From Streptomyces harenosi (GTDB taxonomy: Bacteria > Actinomycetota > Actinomycetes > Streptomycetales > Streptomycetaceae): DNA of 40,245 bases. Positions 8,880 to 18,059 of the stretch are shown here, piece after piece. A program made the position numbers and the translations under genes. Position 1 is the stretch's first letter. Every line of letters starts with the position of its first letter. The stretch spans positions 1 through 40,245 of the forward strand of contig NZ_WYCT01000024.1 in NCBI RefSeq assembly GCF_011008945.1, given 5' to 3'. A model generated the notes under the pieces. The model saw only the letters and a program-made list of their open reading frames with translations. It was not told the origin of the DNA and did not search any database.

Positions 8880-8900
8880 GCCCAGGGGGCCGCGCCCGGG

Positions 8901-8929
8901 CCCGGCTCCCGCGGCGCGCGGGAGCCGGG
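8901..8929. terminator. Bidirectional terminator between era and emfourin gene
   Basis: A perfect 12-bp stem, CCCGGCTCCCGC / GCGGGAGCCGGG with loop GGCGC, lies between the convergent stops at 8879 and 8933. Confidence 0.75.
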
Positions 8930-8932
8930 GAG

Positions 8933-9199
8933 TCAGGCCCCTTCCTTCAGCACCCTGGAGACCAGGGCGCGCTGGTCCTCCGTCAGCCCCGGGTCGGCGG
9001 CGTACACCGTGGTGCCGTCCACCGTGATCTCGTAGCCGAACCCGTCCGGCACGCCGGCGGGCGGGGTGCCCCGGCCGGCGGCGAGCGCCCGCTCGGCCAG
9101 GGCCTGCCACTCGGCGGCGTCGGGGCGCCCCGCGGTGTCCAGCTCCGCGTGGCGCTCGATGCCCGCGAAGCCCCCGGTGCGCGTCACCTGAATTCGCAT
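8933..9199 (-). CDS. Emfourin-type protealysin inhibitor
   Basis: An 88-residue cytosolic protein beginning MRIQVTRTGGFAGIERHAEL, the N-terminal pattern of emfourin, the small protein that inhibits protealysin-like M4 metallopeptidases. The second half, YEITVDGTTVYAADPGLTEDQRALV, also fits the family. It starts 20 bp after the stop of the M4 peptidase gene on the same strand, matching the known peptidase-inhibitor operon layout. It presumably restrains the neighbouring enzyme inside the cell. Assignment rests on sequence pattern and gene context together. Confidence 0.82.
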   Translation of the reverse strand: MRIQVTRTGGFAGIERHAELDTAGRPDAAEWQALAERALAAGRGTPPAGVPDGFGYEITVDGTTVYAADPGLTEDQRALVSRVLKEGA

Positions 9200-9219
9200 G
9201 GGTCGTGTCTAGTACGGAA

Positions 9220-10290
9220 TCACGCCGTGCGCACCCCGACGTGCTCCCACGCCTTGCTCACCGCGTCCAGTTCCTCGCCGTCCCCGTACCGCTCCCGGGC
9301 GGCCTTCACGGTCAGCGCGGCGAAGTCCGTGAACCGCGCGTCCTGCTCGAGCTCGCCGCCGGTCAGCACGTCGTACCAGACCTGCCCGGCCCGCTCCCAG
9401 GCGTTGCCGCCGAGCACGGTGGCCGCCCGGTAGAAGGCGTGGTTGGGGATGCCGGAGTTGATGTGGACGCCGCCGTTGTCCCGGCTGGTGTGGACGTAGT
9501 CGTCCATCGTCGCGGGCTGCGGGTCCTTGCCGAGGACGTCGTCGTCGTAGGCCGTGCCGGGCTCCTTCATCGAGCGCAGCGCCTTGCCGGTGACGCGCGG
9601 GGCGAGGAGTTCGGCGCCGATCAGCCAGTCCGCCTCGGCGGCGCTCTGGCCGAGGGAGTACTGCTTGACGAGGGAGCCGAAGACGTCCGACAGCGACTCG
9701 TTGAGCGCGCCGGACTGCCCGTAGTACGTCAGGTTGGCGGTGTACTGGGTGACGCCGTGGGCGAGTTCGTGGCCGATGACGTCGATGGACCGGGTGAAGT
9801 CCAGGAAGATCTCCCCGTCCCCGTCGCCGAAGACCATCTGCTCGCCGTCCCAGAAGGCGTTGTTGTACTCGCGGTCGTAGTGGACCGTCGCGTCCAGGGC
9901 GAGGCCGGAGCCGTCGATGGAGTCGCGCCGGTAGGCCGACAGGAACAGCTCGAAGGTGGCGCCGAGGCCCGTGTAGGCGCGGTTGACGGTGGCGTCGGAG
10001 CCGGGCTCGTCGCCCTCGCCGCGCACCTTGGTGCCGGGCAGGTCGGTGCCGTTGCGGGCGTCGTAGATGGTGCGGTGCGGCTTGCCGGCCTCGGCGCCGG
10101 CGCGCGGTGTCAGGGCGGCGGCGCCCGCGACCGCGGCCAGGTGGCGCCGGGTGCGGGCGGAGGCGTCGCGCTGGAGGGTGCGGCGGGCGGGATCGGCCAG
10201 GCGCGGGTCCTCGTTCTGCGCGAGCTTGTCCAGGACGTGCGGCGGGACGATGGTGCAGAAGACGGGCTGGAAGCCCCCGAAGCTGGTCAT
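9220..10290 (-). CDS. Protealysin-like M4 metallopeptidase
   Basis: A 356-residue thermolysin-family (M4) zinc peptidase. The zinc motif is HELAH (H174-H178, E175 catalytic), with the third ligand E198 in NESLSD and the catalytic-histidine region DNGGVHINSGIPNHAF downstream. There is no signal peptide. Instead the N-terminus carries a short propeptide with PPHVL (residues 16-20), resembling the PPL motif of the short protealysin precursor. This fits an intracellular or non-classically exported enzyme rather than a secreted thermolysin. ATG 10290 was chosen because the protein then starts just before FQPVFCTIVPP; upstream in-frame ATGs lack a ribosome site. It lies upstream of, and probably in one operon with, the emfourin gene. 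A 10-bp palindrome at 10315-10324 may be its operator. Confidence 0.88.
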   Translation of the reverse strand: MTSFGGFQPVFCTIVPPHVLDKLAQNEDPRLADPARRTLQRDASARTRRHLAAVAGAAALTPRAGAEAGKPHRTIYDARNGTDLPGTKVRGEGDEPGSDATVNRAYTGLGATFELFLSAYRRDSIDGSGLALDATVHYDREYNNAFWDGEQMVFGDGDGEIFLDFTRSIDVIGHELAHGVTQYTANLTYYGQSGALNESLSDVFGSLVKQYSLGQSAAEADWLIGAELLAPRVTGKALRSMKEPGTAYDDDVLGKDPQPATMDDYVHTSRDNGGVHINSGIPNHAFYRAATVLGGNAWERAGQVWYDVLTGGELEQDARFTDFAALTVKAARERYGDGEELDAVSKAWEHVGVRTA

Positions 10291-10314
10291 GGTCGCACCA
10301 TCGCACCGTGTGAC

Positions 10315-10324
10315 TGACATGTCA
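10315..10324. promoter_or_regulatory. Perfect palindrome upstream of the M4 peptidase gene
   Basis: TGACATGTCA is an exact 10-bp palindrome 25 bp from the peptidase ATG, inside a locally AT-richer stretch. It could be a repressor operator. No regulator is linked to it here. Confidence 0.3.
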
Positions 10325-10396
10325 CCCATTGCGACTAATTGCCACCGTGATTGGTGAAATGCGGTGACGACAGGGCCCGCTGAGCGGCGAGAAGTG

Positions 10397-10441
10397 GTAT
10401 GCGGCACTTTTTGTCCCTGTTTTCTCCCGGGTCCCGCATAC
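10397..10441. repeat. Inverted repeat GTATGCGG / CCGCATAC upstream of the leuA promoter
   Basis: Perfect 8-bp arms at 10397-10404 and 10434-10441 flank a 29-bp T-rich segment. The right arm overlaps a CATACT hexamer (10437-10442) that could be a second -10 box. It may be a paired regulator site. Confidence 0.4.
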
Positions 10442-10474
10442 TGATACGCACCCGCGCATCCGGTGGGGCTCGGC

Positions 10475-10480
10475 TAGGCT
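10475..10480 (+). promoter_or_regulatory. Candidate -10 box of leuA
   Basis: TAGGCT fits the Streptomyces -10 consensus and lies 10 nt before the leader-peptide ATG. No convincing -35 is seen. Confidence 0.45.
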
Positions 10481-10490
10481 GCGGAGCATC

Positions 10491-10538
10491 ATGCGTTTCG
10501 GGCTGCTTCTCCTTAGCTGCCGCGGCGAGGGCCTGTAA
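10491..10538 (+). CDS. leu leader peptide
   Basis: A 15-residue ORF, MRFGLLLLSCRGEGL, ends in TAA about 100 nt before leuA. It contains four consecutive leucine codons (CTG CTT CTC CTT), two of them CTT, which is rare at this GC content. A ribosome stalled there by leucine shortage would change the folding of the downstream hairpin. This is the layout of actinobacterial leuA attenuation leaders. GGAG lies 4 nt before the ATG. Confidence 0.8.
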   Translation: MRFGLLLLSCRGEGL

Positions 10539-10562
10539 CCAAGGCCGGCACCCTCCCCGCGG
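10520..10562 (+). promoter_or_regulatory. leuA attenuator hairpin
   Basis: The end of the leader-peptide ORF (CCGCGGCGAGGG, 10520-10531) pairs with CCCTCCCCGCGG (10551-10562), 11 of 12 positions complementary, across a 19-nt loop. Competing small stems exist: GGCCT (10530-10534) with AGGCC (10542-10546), and CCAAG (10539-10543) with CTTGG (10565-10569). Ribosome position on the leucine codons could select between them. Confidence 0.6.
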
Positions 10563-10620
10563 AGCTTGGCGTTGCGTCGTCGGCCGTCCATCGGACACGC
10601 GGACACCGCGGACATCCTGA

Positions 10621-12357
<1,737 letters not shown>

Positions 12358-12376
12358 CCAGCCGCATCGGTGGTTT

Positions 12377-12413
12377 GCGGCCCCGTCCGCCGGAAAACGG
12401 CGGGCGGGGCCGC
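12377..12413. terminator. leuA terminator
   Basis: A 16-bp stem, GCGGCCCCGTCCGCCG with CGGCGGGCGGGGCCGC (one G-T pair), closes a GAAAA loop 19 nt after the stop codon. Confidence 0.8.
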
Positions 12414-12467
12414 GTCGTATACCGGCCATCCGCGCGGCGAGGTCACGGAAAGGTCTCGTCCTGGGTA

Positions 12468-12497
12468 CTGACTCCACGTCGGCGATGTGGCTAACAT
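12468..12497 (+). promoter_or_regulatory. Promoter of the TerB-like gene
   Basis: CTGACT (12468-12473) and TAACAT (12492-12497) are separated by 18 bp, a fair housekeeping-type match, 45 bp before the GTG start. Confidence 0.45.
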
Positions 12498-12541
12498 CAC
12501 GCCATCGCGGCGAGGGTGCCGCGGGGTTACGGAGGTGCGAC

Positions 12542-13237
12542 GTGCTGCCTGGACAGGGACGAGACGGCCGAGCTTCCCGGTATGCCCGCATCCTGGGCAC
12601 CCGTACCGCATGGACGCCCATGGGGGACGGTGAGTTCTTCTGCCCCGGCTGCGGGGGCGACCGCAACTACCAGCGCCTCGCCGGCCGCCGCCGCTTCACG
12701 CTGCTCGGCGTGCCGGTGGTGCCCCGCGGCGAGACCGGGCCGGTCGTCGAGTGCGCGGCCTGCGCGGGGCGCTTCGGCACCGAGGTCCTGGACCACCCGA
12801 CGACCACCCGCTTCTCCGGGATGCTCCGCGACGCCGTCCACACCGTCGCCCTGGCCGTCCTGGCCGCGGGGGGCGCCGCCTCCCGCACGGCGCTGCACAC
12901 GGCGGCCGTCGCGGTGCGCGCGGCCGGCTTCGAGGACTGCACCGAGGACCAGCTCCACGCCCTCGTCGAGGCGCTGGAGGCGGACACCGGGCGGTTCTAC
13001 GAGGAGCCCTGCGTGCCCGGCCTGGCGATAGAGCTGCACGAGGCGCTGGACCCGCTCGCCCCGCACCTCGCCCCCGCCGGCCGGGCCTCGATCCTGCTCA
13101 CCGGCGCGCGCATCGCCCTGGCCGACGGGCCCTACACGGCCGCCGAGCGGGACGTCCTGGCGACGGTGGGCGCGGCGCTGACCATCTGCGCCGAGGACGT
13201 GACCCGGCTGCTGACGGAGGCGCGCACGCCGTCCTAG
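12542..13237 (+). CDS. Zinc-ribbon TerB-family (tellurite-resistance-like) protein
   Basis: A 231-residue cytosolic protein. Residues about 30-80 hold two CxxC pairs (FFCPGCGGDRNYQ and CAACAG), a zinc-ribbon module. From about residue 100 the helical region (LRDAVHTVALAVLAAGGAA, later ILLTGARIALADGPYTAAERDVLATVG) matches the TerB/DjlA-like all-alpha domain, with the acidic DGPYTAAE loop typical of TerB. GTG 12542 has a near-perfect ribosome site, GGAGG, 6 nt upstream. TerB proteins are linked to metal stress and membrane-associated ter systems, but this gene has no ter neighbours, so the cellular role is unknown. It is convergent with the alpha/beta-hydrolase gene, with only 22 bp between stops. 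Confidence 0.75.
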   Translation: MLPGQGRDGRASRYARILGTRTAWTPMGDGEFFCPGCGGDRNYQRLAGRRRFTLLGVPVVPRGETGPVVECAACAGRFGTEVLDHPTTTRFSGMLRDAVHTVALAVLAAGGAASRTALHTAAVAVRAAGFEDCTEDQLHALVEALEADTGRFYEEPCVPGLAIELHEALDPLAPHLAPAGRASILLTGARIALADGPYTAAERDVLATVGAALTICAEDVTRLLTEARTPS

Positions 13238-13259
13238 GAGCCGCCGCCCCGGCCCCGGG

Positions 13260-14747
13260 TCAGCCGCAGCGCACGTCCCGGCCGGGCCGCTCCCCGGTGG
13301 CCAGGAAGCGGGACACCAGGCGGTCGCCGCAGGCGGTGCCGTTGGCCAGGTAGGCGTCGTGGCCGGTCGCGTCGTTGGTGACCATGACCGCGCGCCGGCC
13401 GAGCGCCTCGCGGAGCTTCAGGGCCCCGGCGAGCGGGGTGGCCACGTCCCGGGCGTTCTGGACCAGGAGGATGTTGGACGGCCCCCGGCCGGTGATCCGC
13501 ACGGCCGGTTCCCGGGGCGGGTACGGCCAGGCGGCGCACAGCATCGCGTTGCGCGGCATGCCCGCGGTGAGCGGGTACTTCGCCCGGCTCTCGGCGACGC
13601 CCTTCTCGTACGCGGCGGCCGACGTGGGCCAGGCCACGTCGTTGCAGAGGGTCCCGGCGCCCACGGCGGTGACGTTCTGCACCACGGCCGCGGGCGGGGC
13701 GGCCGGGGCGGGCGGCACCGTGCCGGTGCGCGCCGCCCGGATCAGCCTGGCCAGGACCGGGTAGCGGCCGGGCTCGTACAGGCTCTCCAGCATGGTGTGG
13801 CGCAGCACATTGCCGTTCAGCTCGCCCAGGTGGGCGCCGGGCCAGGGGATCGGCTCCCGGTCGAGGCGGGCGGCCAGGCGCAGGAACAGCGGCCGGACGT
13901 CCGCCGCCCGCCGCGCCACCCGGTCCGGGTTTCCGGGCGCCGCCGCCCACGCCGCGAAGTCGGGGAAGGTGTCCTCCACGCCCCGCTCGTGCGCGGCGAG
14001 CCAGGCGCGGGAGACCCGGGCCGGGTCGGGGTCGTCGTTGCTGTCCAGCACGACGCGGTCGGTGCGGTGCGGGAACAGCTCGGCGTAGACGGCTCCGACG
14101 TACGTGCCGTACGACACCCCCCACGCAGAGAAGCGGCGCTCGCCGAGCGCGGCCCGGACGCGGTCGATGTCACGGGCCTCGTTGGCCGTGCTCAGGTGCT
14201 TGATCAGCTCGCCGCCGTCGCGGACGCAGGCGTCCGCCATGCGGCGGGCGTCGGCGAGGTTGCCGTCGACCGAGCCGTCCGGGGCGGGCCAGGGCCGCAG
14301 CCGGAGGGGGGTGAGGTCGCCGGGGCCCAGCCCGCAGGTGACGGAGGTGGAGGGGGCCAGCCCGCGCGGGGCGAAGCCGATCAGGTCGTAGGCGTCCCGG
14401 ACCTCCTGGGGCAGCTTCTGCCCCTTGCCGGACGGGTCGCCCAGGCTGGAGCCGCCCGGCCCGCCGGGAATGAGGAGGAGCGCGCCCCGCCGGGCGGCGG
14501 GCTTCTCGCTCGGGATGCGGGAGACGGCGATGTCGATGCGCGGGCCGTCCGGGTCGGCGTAGTCGAGGGGAACCTGGACGGTGGCGCACTGCTGCCGGGG
14601 GTCCAGGCCGCTTCCCGCACACGCGGACCAGACCAGGGGCGGGGCGGCCGGGGCGTCCGGGGCGGCGGATGCGGTCAGCGGGGCGGACAGGCTCAGCAGG
14701 GCGGCACAGGCGGCGGCGAGGGCGGCGGCTGCTCTGGTCTTCTTCAT
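13260..14747 (-). CDS. Secreted alpha/beta-hydrolase, tripeptidyl aminopeptidase family
   Basis: A 495-residue exported serine hydrolase like the Streptomyces Tap/Slp mycelium-associated peptidases (S33). An N-terminal signal peptide (MKKTRAAAALAAACAALLSL, cleavage near SAAPDAPA) is followed by the oxyanion segment IPGGPGGSS, the nucleophile elbow GVSYG (serine of the triad), NARDVATP with the acid residue, and a C-terminal ATGHDAYLANGTACGD with the histidine and a cysteine region typical of the TAP C-terminal domain. Where relatives have a GFDPRG-type loop, this protein has GFAPRG. Start ATG 14747 gives the complete signal peptide, although its Shine-Dalgarno is weak. It lies downstream of hmp on the same strand but separated by a hairpin. 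Confidence 0.85.
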   Translation of the reverse strand: MKKTRAAAALAAACAALLSLSAPLTASAAPDAPAAPPLVWSACAGSGLDPRQQCATVQVPLDYADPDGPRIDIAVSRIPSEKPAARRGALLLIPGGPGGSSLGDPSGKGQKLPQEVRDAYDLIGFAPRGLAPSTSVTCGLGPGDLTPLRLRPWPAPDGSVDGNLADARRMADACVRDGGELIKHLSTANEARDIDRVRAALGERRFSAWGVSYGTYVGAVYAELFPHRTDRVVLDSNDDPDPARVSRAWLAAHERGVEDTFPDFAAWAAAPGNPDRVARRAADVRPLFLRLAARLDREPIPWPGAHLGELNGNVLRHTMLESLYEPGRYPVLARLIRAARTGTVPPAPAAPPAAVVQNVTAVGAGTLCNDVAWPTSAAAYEKGVAESRAKYPLTAGMPRNAMLCAAWPYPPREPAVRITGRGPSNILLVQNARDVATPLAGALKLREALGRRAVMVTNDATGHDAYLANGTACGDRLVSRFLATGERPGRDVRCG

Positions 14748-14805
14748 GTCCAGAGCATCGCCGCGCCCCGCCGCCCGCCCCATCCGGCCAACTGCCTTGT
14801 CGTTA

Positions 14806-14821
14806 CGGGGGTTTACCCCCG
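14806..14821 (-). terminator. Hairpin downstream of hmp
   Basis: A perfect 6-bp stem, CGGGGG/CCCCCG with a 4-nt loop, lies 28 nt beyond the hmp stop codon. Confidence 0.5.
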
Positions 14822-14849
14822 CATCACGCGGCCCGGCGGAGCGCCGGGA

Positions 14850-16046
14850 TCACGCGGCGGCGAGCCAGAGGTCGGGCCCGAACACCTCGTAGTGGACGGC
14901 GGAAGCGGGCACGCCCCGGCGCAGGAGGTCGCCGCGCACCGCGCGCATGAACGGCAGCGGACCGCACAGGTACGCGGTCAGGCCCTCGGGCAGGTCGAGC
15001 GCGGCGAGGTCGGCCCGGCCGCGCGCCGCCTGCGGGGCGTCGTCGCCAGGCTCCTCGTACCACAGGTGCAGCCGGGCGTCCGGGAGGGCCTGGACGAGAC
15101 GGCTCAGCTCCTCGCGGTGGGCGTGGTCGGCGGGGGTGCGGTCGGCGTGCACCACGATCACCGGGCGGCCGGTGCCCGCGGCGGCGAGGTGGTGGAGCAT
15201 CGACAGCATCGGCGTGACGCCGATCCCGGCGGACGCCAGCAGCAGCGGCCCGTCGCCCTCCGGGAGGACGAGGTCGCCGAACGGGGCGGAGACGGTGAGC
15301 ACCCGGCCCGGGCGGGCGTGCTCGTGCAGCCAGGAGGACACCTCGCCCTCGGGGCCCGCCCCGCCGCGCACCCGCTTGACGGTGATGCGCCACTGCCCGG
15401 CGTCCGGGGCGCCGGAGAGGCTGTACTGGCGTATCTGGCGGGCGCCGTCCGGGAGTTCGGCCCGGACGCTGACGTACTGGCCGGGACGGAAGGAGCCCGC
15501 GGGGGAGCCGTCGGCGGGGCGCAGGACGAGCGAGAAGGACCCGGGCGTCTCCTCGCGCCGCTCGGTGATCTCCATCCGGCGCCAGGTGTCGCCGCCGGTG
15601 GCGCCGGCCTCCCGGTAGTGCCGGTCCTCCAGGGCGATCAGCGCGTTCGCCATCAGCCAGTAGACCTCGTCCCAGGCGGCGGCCACCTCGGGGGTGACGG
15701 CGTCGCCGAGGACCTCGGCGATGGCGGCGAAGAGGTGCTGGTGGACCAGCTTGTACTGGTCGGCGGTGATGCCGAGCGAGGCGTGCTTGTGGGAGATCCG
15801 GGCCAGCATGGCGTCCGGCCGCGCCTCGGGGTGCTCCAGCAGCATGGTCGCGAAGGCGGCGATGGAGCCCGCCAGCGCCTTCTGCTGTTCCCCGTTGGCC
15901 TGGTTGCCGCGGTTGAACAGATCCCTCAGCAGCTCCGGGCGGTCCTCGAAGAGCCTGGCGTAGAAGAGCTCGGTGATCTCGCCGATGGCCGCGCCCACGG
16001 CGGGCAGGGTGGCGCGGACGACCGGGACGGACTGCTCGGAGAGCAC
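14850..16046 (-). CDS. hmp: Flavohemoprotein (nitric oxide dioxygenase)
   Basis: A 398-residue flavohemoglobin that converts nitric oxide to nitrate with O2 and NAD(P)H. The globin domain (1-140) contains SHKHASLGI, with H88 as proximal haem ligand, and FNRGNQANGEQQKALA near the distal side. The FAD domain has the RQYSLSG motif. The NAD domain has SAGIGVTPML and ends with YLCGPLPFM and YEVFGPD. The GTG start at 16046 has AAGGAG 6 nt upstream. The gene follows nsrR on the same strand, and an NsrR-like operator covers its promoter, so it should be induced by NO. Confidence 0.95.
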   Translation of the reverse strand: MLSEQSVPVVRATLPAVGAAIGEITELFYARLFEDRPELLRDLFNRGNQANGEQQKALAGSIAAFATMLLEHPEARPDAMLARISHKHASLGITADQYKLVHQHLFAAIAEVLGDAVTPEVAAAWDEVYWLMANALIALEDRHYREAGATGGDTWRRMEITERREETPGSFSLVLRPADGSPAGSFRPGQYVSVRAELPDGARQIRQYSLSGAPDAGQWRITVKRVRGGAGPEGEVSSWLHEHARPGRVLTVSAPFGDLVLPEGDGPLLLASAGIGVTPMLSMLHHLAAAGTGRPVIVVHADRTPADHAHREELSRLVQALPDARLHLWYEEPGDDAPQAARGRADLAALDLPEGLTAYLCGPLPFMRAVRGDLLRRGVPASAVHYEVFGPDLWLAAA

Positions 16047-16059
16047 GGCGACTCCTTGT

Positions 16060-16082
16060 AACTGGTATGTGAGATGCGTGTT
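16060..16082 (-). promoter_or_regulatory. Predicted NsrR operator of hmp
   Basis: A 23-bp 11-1-11 imperfect inverted repeat, left arm AACACGCATCT and right arm ACATACCAGTT on the minus strand, 7 of 11 positions symmetric. It closely resembles the AACANGNAT...CCAGTT operators of Streptomyces hmpA genes. It lies 14 nt before the hmp GTG, over the likely -10 region. Confidence 0.8.
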
Positions 16083-16118
16083 TTACGGCGTGCCGGGCGG
16101 GCCCGGACAGGGGGCGGT

Positions 16119-16559
16119 TCAGCCGGGGCGGGCGGACAGCCCGAGGAGGACGGGCCCGGTGGGGGAGGCCACCAGATCGTCCACGGTGAGGGGGTCGAGC
16201 GCCGAGTAGAACGCCTCCTGCGCGTCGCGCAGCGCCCGGCGCAGCCGGCAGGCCCCGCGCAGCGGGCAGGGGGCCTCGCCTTCGCAGGCGACGACCTCGC
16301 CGTCGCCCTCCAGCTCCCTGACCAGCCAGCCGACCGATGCCTGGTGGCCCAGGCGGGTCAGCTCCAGCCCTCCGCCGCGTCCCCTGCGGGCCTCCAGCAC
16401 GCCGAGGTGCTGGAGGCGGGTGACCGCCTTCGCCATGTGGGTGACGGGTACGCCCATGGCCTCCGCCACCTCGCGGGTGGTGGGGGTGTCTCCCCGCCCG
16501 GACACCGCGAGCCGCATCACGGCCCGCAGCGCCAGGTCGGTGAACCTCGTCAAGCGCAC
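16119..16559 (-). CDS. nsrR: Rrf2-family NO-sensing repressor NsrR
   Basis: A 146-residue Rrf2-family winged-helix regulator. It shows the full set of ligands known for the [4Fe-4S] cluster of Streptomyces NsrR: three cysteines in ACEGEAPCPLRGACR (C92, C98, C104) and aspartate D8 in MRLTRFTD. The recognition helix region is TTREVAEAMGVPVTHMAKAV. NO destroys the cluster and releases DNA, derepressing hmp, which lies directly downstream with its own operator. The GTG start at 16559 sits 6 nt after TAGGGT with no ribosome site, indicating a leaderless mRNA. A weaker operator-like repeat upstream suggests autoregulation. Confidence 0.93.
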   Translation of the reverse strand: MRLTRFTDLALRAVMRLAVSGRGDTPTTREVAEAMGVPVTHMAKAVTRLQHLGVLEARRGRGGGLELTRLGHQASVGWLVRELEGDGEVVACEGEAPCPLRGACRLRRALRDAQEAFYSALDPLTVDDLVASPTGPVLLGLSARPG

Positions 16560-16565
16560 ACCGGG

Positions 16566-16597
16566 ACCCTAACAAAGGCGCATATGGGAATCGTATT
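16566..16597 (-). promoter_or_regulatory. nsrR promoter with possible NsrR autoregulatory site
   Basis: TAGGGT (16571-16566 on the minus strand) ends 6 nt before the GTG start. Upstream, 16575-16597 can be read as a 23-bp repeat with arms AATACGATTCC and ATATGCGCCTT, matching the AAnnCG...CGnnTT pattern at 5 of 11 symmetric positions. The promoter call is firmer than the operator call. Confidence 0.4.
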
Positions 16598-16636
16598 TTC
16601 CGGGCGTGGGACCGGTGTGGAGTGGGTCACGGGCCG

Positions 16637-16915
16637 TCAGCCGACGGCCCGCACCGATCCGACGAACGCCGTCCAGGCCGCCGCCCCGACGACGACCACC
16701 GGACCGCCGGTCACCTTGCTGTCCCGCACGGGGACGACACCGGGGACTCCGTCGGCTACCTCGAGGCAGCTACCGCCTTCGCCGTTGCTGTAGGTGCTCT
16801 TGCGCCAGCGGGCGGCGCCGGGGAAGCCGTGGCCGACCTCCACGCAGTTGCCGCCGTTGCCGTCGCTGTGGCTGCTCTTGCGCCAGCTCGCGTTGCTCAG
16901 GTCGTACTCGCGCAT
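16637..16915 (-). CDS. DUF397-family small protein with a duplicated motif
   Basis: A 92-residue protein with two copies of the DUF397 motif: WRKSSHSDGNGGNCVEV (from residue 11) and WRKSTYSNGEGGSCLEVADG (from about residue 37), then PVRDSKV. DUF397 proteins are abundant in Streptomyces and are nearly always paired with an XRE/Scr1-type regulator, as here. They are thought to act as toxin-like or regulatory partners, but their biochemistry is unsettled. The ATG at 16915 lies inside the 3' end of the regulator gene (19-bp overlap) with GGAGG upstream, so the two are translated together. Confidence 0.85.
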   Translation of the reverse strand: MREYDLSNASWRKSSHSDGNGGNCVEVGHGFPGAARWRKSTYSNGEGGSCLEVADGVPGVVPVRDSKVTGGPVVVVGAAAWTAFVGSVRAVG

Positions 16916-17739
16916 CGTCTGTAGTCCTCCGCCGCCGACTCGATGAGGGCCAGGGACGCCTCCGGCGACAGTGCGGCGGCCCTGAGCTGATCGTAGGCCG
17001 ACCGTACTCGCTTCACCACAGCCGGATCGTCCAGCAAATTCCCCGAATACACGGCCTCTGTATAGGCCGTTGGCGGTGCGTCCTCGAACTCCATGAGTCG
17101 CAGGTCGCCGGTCATGACCGCATATGCCCCGGCGGTGTACGGCAGCACTTGCGCCACCACTGTTCGTTGTCTGGCGAGTGTGGCCACGTGCTCCAACTGC
17201 TCAGCCATAGCTGCGGGCCCGCCGACCGGGACGCGCAAGGCGTTCTCGTGCAGGATCGCCCAGTACACCGGCCGTGTGGCGGTCTTGAGGATCTGGGCGC
17301 GCTCCATGCGGCCCGTCACCTTCTCCTCGATGGACTCATCCGCAGCGAAGGGGTTCATCGCAACGGTGACCGCGCGGGCGTACGTCGCCGTCTGCAGCAG
17401 CCCTGGCACCAGCGCGGGCGCGAACTCGCTGATCTCGGTCGCCAGCGCCTCCAGCTCCGCCGCCTTCGCGAAGTAATCCGCATAGCGCCGGTCATCGATC
17501 AGCTTCCGGCACAGCCGCTCGAAAATACCGTCGGTTTGCAGTACCTCGTCGATCCGCTGGGCGATATCGAGCTGCGGTTTTCGAATTGCCTGCTCGAACT
17601 GCCCGATATAGGCACCCGAGACGAAGACCCGGGCCCCCAGTTCCACCTGGGTGAGGCCCGCGTCCTCGCGGCGCCGCTTGAGTTCCGCGCCGAAGAACTC
17701 CCACGCCGCCTGACGCGATCCGTGTGAACCGTTGGCCAT
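16897..17739 (-). CDS. Scr1/WhiJ-type helix-turn-helix regulator (XRE N-terminus, DUF5753)
   Basis: A 280-residue regulator. Residues about 13-70 form an XRE-type HTH (AELKRRREDAGLTQVELGARVFVSGAYIGQFEQ), and the rest is the DUF5753 domain (ALVPGLLQTATYARAV, RPVYWAILHENALRVPVGG, VQVLPYTAGAYAVMTGDLRLMEF) found in WhiJ-like and Scr1 regulators. These sit beside DUF397 genes in many copies per genome and affect development and antibiotic production. ATG 17739 has GGGGG 7 nt upstream. The coding region is less GC-rich than its neighbours (codons such as AAT, ATT, GAA), suggesting later arrival. It is divergent from two small genes. Confidence 0.85.
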   Translation of the reverse strand: MANGSHGSRQAAWEFFGAELKRRREDAGLTQVELGARVFVSGAYIGQFEQAIRKPQLDIAQRIDEVLQTDGIFERLCRKLIDDRRYADYFAKAAELEALATEISEFAPALVPGLLQTATYARAVTVAMNPFAADESIEEKVTGRMERAQILKTATRPVYWAILHENALRVPVGGPAAMAEQLEHVATLARQRTVVAQVLPYTAGAYAVMTGDLRLMEFEDAPPTAYTEAVYSGNLLDDPAVVKRVRSAYDQLRAAALSPEASLALIESAAEDYRRCASTT

Positions 17740-17831
17740 GGCCAACCCCCTTGAACAGCCACGAGCTTGTAGAGCGTCGACTGCTGGCGAGTGTAGATGT
17801 GGGGCATCATGCTGGAGATACAAAGCGTGAA

Positions 17832-18059
17832 ATGGAAAGGAAAGAGGAGCCGTTGAAAGAGCAACATTCTGCGCTCTGCATCGAAGAAGCCGAGGAGGTA
17901 GTGGAAGAATTGCGGGCGGCGCTCGCGAAGGCCGGAATTACCCTTCCGTCGCTCGGTCTCGACCCGGTGAGTCTTGCGCGGCGGACCCCCTGTCCGCTGG
18001 TCGAATTGGGCCGCTGTTCCGTCGAGACCGCGCGCCGGCTCGCGGCGGTACTACGGTGA
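17832..18059 (+). CDS. Small hypothetical protein, first of a coupled pair
   Basis: A 75-residue protein with no family I can name. The N-terminal 30 residues are charged (ERKEEPLKEQ, then EEAEEVVEELRAALAKAG, a likely helix). The rest, ITLPSLGLDPVS and CPLVELGRCSVETARRLAAVL, has a compact conserved look that I associate with small proteins next to DUF397/HTH pairs in Streptomyces. Start is uncertain: ATG 17832 has GGAG far upstream, while an in-frame TTG at 17853 has AGGAG only 3 nt before it. The stop overlaps the next gene's GTG (GTGA), so the pair is probably co-translated. Confidence 0.55.
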   Translation: MERKEEPLKEQHSALCIEEAEEVVEELRAALAKAGITLPSLGLDPVSLARRTPCPLVELGRCSVETARRLAAVLR

